Assembly: GCA_042408445.1 (NCBI GenBank) | Contig: JBHORC010000014.1 | Coordinates: 1 to 64,000, forward strand | From: CF-46 sp042408445 | Lineage (GTDB): Bacteria; Chloroflexota; Limnocylindria; Limnocylindrales; CSP1-4 | DNA length: 64,000 nt | Direction: 5' to 3' | Part shown: in pieces, positions 59,774 through 64,000 of the stretch | How positions within the stretch are numbered: position 1 is the stretch's first letter | Layout of the letters: each line of letters begins with the position of its first letter | Made by a program: the position numbers and the translations under genes | The notes under the pieces: generated by a model | Seen by the model: only the letters and a program-made list of their open reading frames with translations | Told to the model about the DNA's origin: nothing | The model's database searches: none

Positions 59774-60373
59774 TCAGGCCGTTGGCCTGATTCCGCCGTG
59801 GGTCTGGCGTTCGCGATACCCGCGGGCGCGGGCTCGATTCCCGCAACCGCCGTCGTCGCACCACCGCCGCGTGTGGCTCTTCGAGTCGTCGAGGAAGAGG
59901 AGCCGGCAGGCAGGATTCGCGCAGGCGGACAGGCGCGACCGGATCGCGGCCAGCTGCACGAGGGCGACGAGCAGGTCGGAGACGAACGGATCCCAGCCGG
60001 AACCGTCCGCGGCGAGCGTTCCGCCCGGTGTGAGCTCGAAGCGGCTCCTCGAGAGAAGGCGTGCGACGCCGGCTTCGAGCCCGGCGAGCCGTCCCTCGGC
60101 GAGCCCGCGGGCGGCGTCACGGATCGTCGCGAGCGAGGCGAGCTGAGCGGTCGTCGGCGTGCCGGGTGGCACCGACACGTGGTGATCGACGAGGTATCGG
60201 ACCGCGTCGGCCGGCGACTCGAGGTGGTCGTGGTCGGGGTCACCGACGTGCGGCCGGGCGAACCAGTGCGCGCCCGAGCCGTGGCTCGTGTTCGCGACCC
60301 AGAGGAGATCGGCGATCGAGCGACGGCCTGTGACCAGTATCGCGGCGGGCTCCGTCGAGGCGATGTGGCTCAC
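59774..60373 (-). CDS. CGNR zinc-finger (ABATE-type) protein
   Basis: A 199-residue protein of the CGNR family, which combines an N-terminal ABATE-like domain with a C-terminal zinc-binding motif: CANPACRLLFLDDSKSHTRRWC and CGNRARARGYRERQ, with four Cys. Members are thought to be stress-related transcription regulators. GTG 60373 overlaps the stop of a 14-codon ORF that itself overlaps the upstream lipoprotein gene, so it is probably translated by coupling. It has no own SD. Confidence 0.82.
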   Translation of the reverse strand: MSHIASTEPAAILVTGRRSIADLLWVANTSHGSGAHWFARPHVGDPDHDHLESPADAVRYLVDHHVSVPPGTPTTAQLASLATIRDAARGLAEGRLAGLEAGVARLLSRSRFELTPGGTLAADGSGWDPFVSDLLVALVQLAAIRSRLSACANPACRLLFLDDSKSHTRRWCDDGGCGNRARARGYRERQTHGGIRPTA

Positions 60374-60414
60374 AGTCCGAACACCGCGCGCTGCCGTTCG
60401 CGCCAGGTGTTCAT
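60370..60414 (-). CDS. 14-codon linker ORF between two genes
   Basis: ATG 60414 overlaps the stop of the lipoprotein gene (ATGA), and its own TGA overlaps the GTG of the CGNR gene (GTGA). The peptide is MNTWRERQRAVFGL. The double overlap suggests a ribosome-relay ORF that couples the two larger genes. It may have no function as a peptide. Confidence 0.35.
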   Translation of the reverse strand: MNTWRERQRAVFGL

Positions 60415-61715
60415 CGCCCGGGCGTGAGCCAGACCGTCGGCACGTAGGAGTCCGGGGCGCCGAACGATCCGACGACAATCGCGCCCGGTCCCCCGGGCGT
60501 GATCGCGTAGAACTCACCCTGCTCCTGGACGGGCGCCGTCCGGGCTCGCTCCCACGACATCCCGTCCCGCGACACCCACGAGGTCGCGGTTCCCCGCTGC
60601 AAGCCCTGGTATTCCCCGATCCCGATGACGACGTCGCCGACGACCTCGACGTCGGTCATCCAGACGTATCCGGCGTACTGGCGCGAATGCTCGCTCGGCG
60701 CTCGAGTCCAGGCACGGCCGTCCCTCGACGTCCATGCGACGGCTTCGCGACGGTCCGCGTCCGACCCGACGGCGACGACACCGCCGAATGGCGCGGCGAC
60801 GACTGCGACGGCGACGCCATCGACGAAGGACGGAGCGTCGGCGCGAGTCCAGCGGACGCCATCCGGCGACGTCCAAGCGACCGCGCCGGTGTGTTGCTGG
60901 GCCGTGCCGACAACCCCGACGGCAACAAACCCCGCGCCAAACCGGGTGATCGCCCGGACTTCGGAGTTCGCAAAGGTGTTCGCGTCATCGGGGACCGGAA
61001 CCCAGTCGGCGCCGTTCGTCGACGTCCAGAAGCGGGCGTGTCGATCCGCCAGCTCCGGACCGACCGAGCCCCCGGCGACGAAGCCGTTCGGGCCGGCGAC
61101 GACGGTCGTCATCCGCTCGGCGATGGCGCCACGACCGAGCACGGGCACGGCGTGGCGGACCCAGCTGGCTCCGTCGGTCGTCGTCCACGCGACGGGCTCG
61201 TTCCTGGACCGACCGACCGCAACCACCGTCCGATCACGTCCGGCCGCGAGCGCGACCGGAAACGTGAAGTCGGTCGTCCCGAGCGAGTGGATGGACCACG
61301 TCTCGCCGTCGGACGAGGTCCAGGAGGCCGGCGTCCAGTCCGGCGGCAGATACCCGACCGCCGTGAATCCGCCCCCGGGGAGCGCGACGACGTCGGTCAT
61401 CATCGCCTGGCCCGCGATCCGCAGAATCGGGTGCGTCCCCGGATAGCTCGGCGAGACCGACTCCTCGAAGTTGACCGGTCGTTCGACCGAGGCCGCCCGC
61501 ATCCAGTCGATCCCGAGGACGGCCGGGCCGTCGGGCTGCGCGCGAGTCGAAGGGGATGGCAACCCGCCGATCACACTTGACGGGGTCGGCGGCGGCGCGC
61601 CGCACGCGGCGGAGACCGCCACGATGACGGCGACTCCCAGCGGCAGCAGGAGGCGTGCGAGGGCGTCGCCCCCGCGTGCAGGACGTGGCGCGCCCTTGGG
61701 GATCGTAACGGTCAT
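60411..61715 (-). CDS. lipoprotein with Asp-box-like beta-propeller repeats
   Basis: A 434-residue secreted protein. The signal peptide ends at VSAACG with the lipidated Cys. Several copies of a repeat with the core W-T-S/T-x-D-G-x-x-W occur (WTSSDGETW, WTTTDGASW, WTSTNGADW, WTSPDGVRW, WTSRDGRAW, WVSRDGMSW), the Asp-box of sialidase-type beta-propellers. No sialidase catalytic triad is evident, so it is more likely a binding or scaffolding propeller. It has a strong leaderless-type promoter. Confidence 0.75.
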   Translation of the reverse strand: MTVTIPKGAPRPARGGDALARLLLPLGVAVIVAVSAACGAPPPTPSSVIGGLPSPSTRAQPDGPAVLGIDWMRAASVERPVNFEESVSPSYPGTHPILRIAGQAMMTDVVALPGGGFTAVGYLPPDWTPASWTSSDGETWSIHSLGTTDFTFPVALAAGRDRTVVAVGRSRNEPVAWTTTDGASWVRHAVPVLGRGAIAERMTTVVAGPNGFVAGGSVGPELADRHARFWTSTNGADWVPVPDDANTFANSEVRAITRFGAGFVAVGVVGTAQQHTGAVAWTSPDGVRWTRADAPSFVDGVAVAVVAAPFGGVVAVGSDADRREAVAWTSRDGRAWTRAPSEHSRQYAGYVWMTDVEVVGDVVIGIGEYQGLQRGTATSWVSRDGMSWERARTAPVQEQGEFYAITPGGPGAIVVGSFGAPDSYVPTVWLTPGR

Positions 61716-61721
61716 TCACGT

Positions 61722-61750
61722 ACTTTGACCGTGTCGGCACGTCGGGTCAA
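61722..61750 (-). promoter_or_regulatory. leaderless-type promoter of the propeller lipoprotein
   Basis: On the minus strand TTGACC (61750-61745), exactly 17 bp, then CAAAGT (61727-61722), ending six bases before the ATG at 61715. This is one of the two clearest examples in the window. Confidence 0.55.
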
Positions 61751-61817
61751 CCAAGGGCCACGACTACGCGGCGCGCACCTGGCCCTGCCTCCGACGCGCC
61801 GCGCAACGCGCCTCTGC

Positions 61818-62087
61818 CTAACTTCTCGAGGGTCGACCCCTGCCTTCGGTCGCCGCGATCTCCTCGATCGTCAGTCCGATCACACCGACCTCGTGCCCCG
61901 TCCGCTCCTGGTCGATGGCGTCGGCCATCATCCTCCGCGACGTGGCCGCGATCTCCTTCGCGAGCTCGGCGTGGCGCGGCGAGCCGACCGGCTCCGCCTG
62001 CCGCTGGACCTCGAGACGGCGCAGCCGGCGAACGTCCTCCAGCACGGAGTCGGCATCGGCGGCCAGGTGCGTCTTCGGGTCGTCCAC
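61818..62087 (-). CDS. small helical hypothetical protein
   Basis: An 89-residue charged protein from GTG 62087. Most is predicted alpha-helix (SVLEDVRRLRRLEVQRQAE, HAELAKEIAATSRRMMADAIDQE) and the end is GLTIEEIAATEG. No family recognised. TATCGT lies six bases before the GTG. Confidence 0.55.
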   Translation of the reverse strand: MDDPKTHLAADADSVLEDVRRLRRLEVQRQAEPVGSPRHAELAKEIAATSRRMMADAIDQERTGHEVGVIGLTIEEIAATEGRGRPSRS

Positions 62088-62093
62088 CGGTCG

Positions 62094-62099
62094 ACGATA
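62094..62099 (-). promoter_or_regulatory. leaderless-type -10 box
   Basis: TATCGT on the minus strand ends six bases before the GTG at 62087. No convincing -35 box at the expected distance. Confidence 0.4.
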
Positions 62100-62155
62100 T
62101 CCCGTCCGCCCTTGCAAAGACCCGTGACGGGCGGGGCCACCGCCCGGCGGTGGGG

Positions 62156-63007
62156 CTAGGACGGGACGCACGCGTACAGGTAGTGCGTCCCGACCGGACC
62201 CGGGCTCGCGACCGTGAACCGATAGACGTCGGAGGGCAACGGCCCGGACGGCGCCGCCGTGAAGAGGACGACGCCGCCCGGTCCCGTGGACGGCATCACG
62301 AAGCGGCGGCCTGCGCCCATTCCCTGCAGCTCGACGGTCGGTGAGATGGCCCGACTCATGGAGACGCTGGAGTTGCCGAGGACGGTCGTCGACACCGCAG
62401 GCCTCGGAACGCTGCCCGGGATCGTGACGCCGAGGTAGGCGACGCGGCCGCGCGGGACCGGGACTACGGTCCGGTCGCGGGGGACGGTGGTCGAGACGCA
62501 GAGCCGAGCGGGGTCACGGGCATGTCCGACCGCGTCCTCGATCGGCGACGCAACGGGGATGAGTCCCTGCTGGAGCACGAGGAACGGTCCGTCGGGCGAC
62601 CACGCGCCGGCGGCCGGGTGCTGGATCGACGGCTCCTCGGTCGATGGCGCCGCCGCCGGGGCGAGCAGCGCGACGACGGTCCACTCGTTGTCGGTGATCG
62701 AGACGAAGACTTCGGGGTCCGCAGTGGACGAATACGAAGCAGGGGCGGCCGACGCCGGTGGGAGGCCGGGGACGGTCCTGGGCGACGACGCCGACGGACG
62801 GTTCGGCGACACGGCGGTCGCGGCGCGCTGCGCCGCCCACGGCTGCCAGACGGCGAGCGCAAGGCCGGTCGTGATGATCAGGGCGACAGTACCGGGCCCG
62901 CGGCGGCTGCCGGCGCGAAGGCGCTCGGTCGGCTGCTCGTAGGCACCGAGGGTCGGCGAGACGAGCGGTTCGCCTGGCTCACGGTCGAGCTGGCTCCGTC
63001 GCGTCAC
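62156..63007 (-). CDS. membrane-anchored secreted hypothetical protein
   Basis: A 283-residue protein from GTG 63007. About 30 basic cytoplasmic residues precede one membrane helix (VALIITTGLALAVWQPW). The rest is outside, Ser/Pro/Thr-rich first, then beta-rich (DNEWTVVALLA, GRVAYLGVTIPGSV, YRFTVASPGPVGTHYLYACVP). The arrangement resembles anti-sigma-like or sensor anchors, but no domain is recognised. Confidence 0.6.
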   Translation of the reverse strand: MTRRSQLDREPGEPLVSPTLGAYEQPTERLRAGSRRGPGTVALIITTGLALAVWQPWAAQRAATAVSPNRPSASSPRTVPGLPPASAAPASYSSTADPEVFVSITDNEWTVVALLAPAAAPSTEEPSIQHPAAGAWSPDGPFLVLQQGLIPVASPIEDAVGHARDPARLCVSTTVPRDRTVVPVPRGRVAYLGVTIPGSVPRPAVSTTVLGNSSVSMSRAISPTVELQGMGAGRRFVMPSTGPGGVVLFTAAPSGPLPSDVYRFTVASPGPVGTHYLYACVPS

Positions 63008-63130
63008 CTGACCGCCTCGATCGGCCTCGCGTGCTGATCCACGGGAACGGCTCCTTTCCGTGGTCACGCATGATGCGCCCGAGCCCGGCAACCTGCCGAC
63101 ACGAGATGCGAACGGAAAGGATCACGACCC

Positions 63131-63778
63131 ATGTCGCTCGCGCGCGTGCAGTTCTTCTCGGTCTCGCTCGATGGGTTCGGCACCGGCGAGGGCCTGAGCC
63201 TCGAGGAGCCGTTTGGCCATGCCGGGGAGCGGCTGCACGAGTGGATGCTGCTGACCCGGTGGTGGCACGAGATGGTCGGCGAGCCCGGCGGCACGCGTGG
63301 AATCGACGACGCGCTCGTCCGCCAGCACGATGCGGGGGTCGGGGCCGAGATCATGGGTGCCGGGAAGTACGGCTATCCGGGGTGGCACGAGGACCCCGAG
63401 TGGAAGGGTTGGTGGGGCCCGAACCCGCCGTTCCACACGCCGGTGTTCGTCCTGACGCACCACACCCGTCCGCCGATCGAGATGGAGGGCGGAACCACGT
63501 TCCACTTCGTCGACGCGCCGGCAGCCGAGGTCCTCGAGACCGCGCGCGCGGCCGCGAACGGGCAGGACGTGCGGATCGGCGGCGGCGTGACGACCCTTCG
63601 CGAGTTCCTGACGGCGGGGCTTGTCGACCACATGCATGTGGTCGTCGTCCCGATTCTGCTCGGCCGGGGCGTGCGCCTCTGGGACGGGCTCGAGGGCCTC
63701 GAGAAGGACTACGCCATCGAAGCCACCGCCTCCCCCAGCGGCGTGACCCACCTGACCTTCACCCGCGCCGGTGTCTGA
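63131..63778 (+). CDS. dihydrofolate reductase/RibD-C-fold protein
   Basis: A 215-residue protein of the DHFR-like RibD C-terminal family. VQFFSVSLDGF starts the fold; GAEIMGAGKYGYPGW, PVFVLTHHTRPPIEMEGGTTFHFVD and VRIGGGVTTLREFLTAGLVDHMHVVVVPILLGRGVRLWDGL are characteristic. Members reduce pteridine- or flavin-like substrates with NADPH or are of unknown use. AAAGGA lies upstream of the ATG at 63131. Confidence 0.86.
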   Translation: MSLARVQFFSVSLDGFGTGEGLSLEEPFGHAGERLHEWMLLTRWWHEMVGEPGGTRGIDDALVRQHDAGVGAEIMGAGKYGYPGWHEDPEWKGWWGPNPPFHTPVFVLTHHTRPPIEMEGGTTFHFVDAPAAEVLETARAAANGQDVRIGGGVTTLREFLTAGLVDHMHVVVVPILLGRGVRLWDGLEGLEKDYAIEATASPSGVTHLTFTRAGV

Positions 63779-63790
63779 GGTTCGCCGACG

Positions 63791-64000
63791 ATGACCGCTC
63801 GAAGGGCGACGCTCGCGAACGCGGGGACCGTGGCGACGATCATCGCGAGCGCCTTCGCGACGGATCCGGTGTGGAGCGTCGCTCTCGCTCGACCTGATGG
63901 TTCGACGAAGCATCACCACGAGCACTGGCGGCGGTATGTCGAGGGTGCGATCCCGCAGGGATGGGCGTGGGTCTCTAGCGGACTCGAGGCCGCGTCGGTC
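63791..64000 (+). CDS. GNAT acetyltransferase, 5' part only
   Basis: The 70 codons visible before the window ends read MTARRATLANAGTVATIIASAFATDPVWSV and so on, the usual first strand and helix of GNAT N-acetyltransferases. The acetyl-CoA loop lies beyond the edge. It starts 12 bases after the reductase gene, so the two probably form an operon. Confidence 0.6.
   Translation, partial: MTARRATLANAGTVATIIASAFATDPVWSVALARPDGSTKHHHEHWRRYVEGAIPQGWAWVSSGLEAASV

Overview
The window is very GC-rich, gene-dense DNA (genes often overlap by ATGA, GTGA or TGATG) from a bacterium that makes lipoproteins and TadE/TadG-type pilus proteins. Many genes lack a Shine-Dalgarno sequence and instead carry a TAnnnT-like -10 box only 6-7 nt before the start codon, which points to common leaderless transcription. 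The gene content and codon style fit a high-GC Chloroflexota lineage (Limnocylindria/Ellin6529-like). That placement is inference from style, because no rRNA is present.

Layout. 1-3.3 kb: a GbsR/MarR-type regulator divergent from a YndJ-like membrane protein and a TIGR01777 NAD-dependent epimerase, then a lipoprotein. 3.3-11.7 kb: a leucine/isovalerate-degradation block with methylcrotonyl-CoA carboxylase beta, methylglutaconyl-CoA hydratase, a biotin carboxylase/biotin-carrier subunit fused to an N-terminal excisionase-type HTH domain, and HMG-CoA lyase. It is interspersed with a MOSC-GNAT fusion, a DUF5946 protein and a GDT1-type cation transporter. 11.8-17.3 kb: an HNH nuclease, a CCA-adding-type nucleotidyltransferase, a sugar isomerase/dehydrogenase pair, a TPR-like protein and galE. 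17.3-19.7 kb: an Atg22-type MFS transporter divergent from a catalytically degenerate ATP-dependent DNA-ligase-like protein.

20-24.7 kb: a compatible-solute operon with a GT2-like glycosyltransferase, a protein joining two universal-stress-protein domains to a glucosyl-3-phosphoglycerate synthase, and glycerate kinase. 24.7-26.3 kb: a Phd/VapC-type toxin-antitoxin pair and an endonuclease III-like protein with a Cys-to-His change in its Fe-S motif. 26.3-28.7 kb: a two-component system. 28.7-36.7 kb: two paralogous four-gene operons (TadE-TadE-giant TadG-small membrane protein). A Flp-type pilin with a Lys-Pro-Thr repeat tail lies at 40.5 kb. The pilus ATPase, platform and secretin genes are not in the window.

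37-44.8 kb: a small membrane protein, a lipoprotein, a cupin, an MFS transporter, two MarR regulators, a ClC-CBS-TrkA_C channel and a ZIP transporter. 44.9-57.2 kb: a near-complete L-rhamnose regulon. One arm holds isomerase, kinase, bifunctional aldolase/lactaldehyde dehydrogenase and L-lactate oxidation. The divergent arm holds a DeoR-type regulator, an ABC importer (ATPase, two permeases, binding protein) and mutarotase. Together they could import rhamnose and turn it into dihydroxyacetone phosphate plus pyruvate. 57.4-64 kb: tRNA-Thr(CGT), a glyoxalase-fold protein and several small secreted or membrane proteins, a CGNR zinc-finger protein, an Asp-box-like repeat lipoprotein, a RibD/DHFR-like reductase and a GNAT acetyltransferase cut by the window end.
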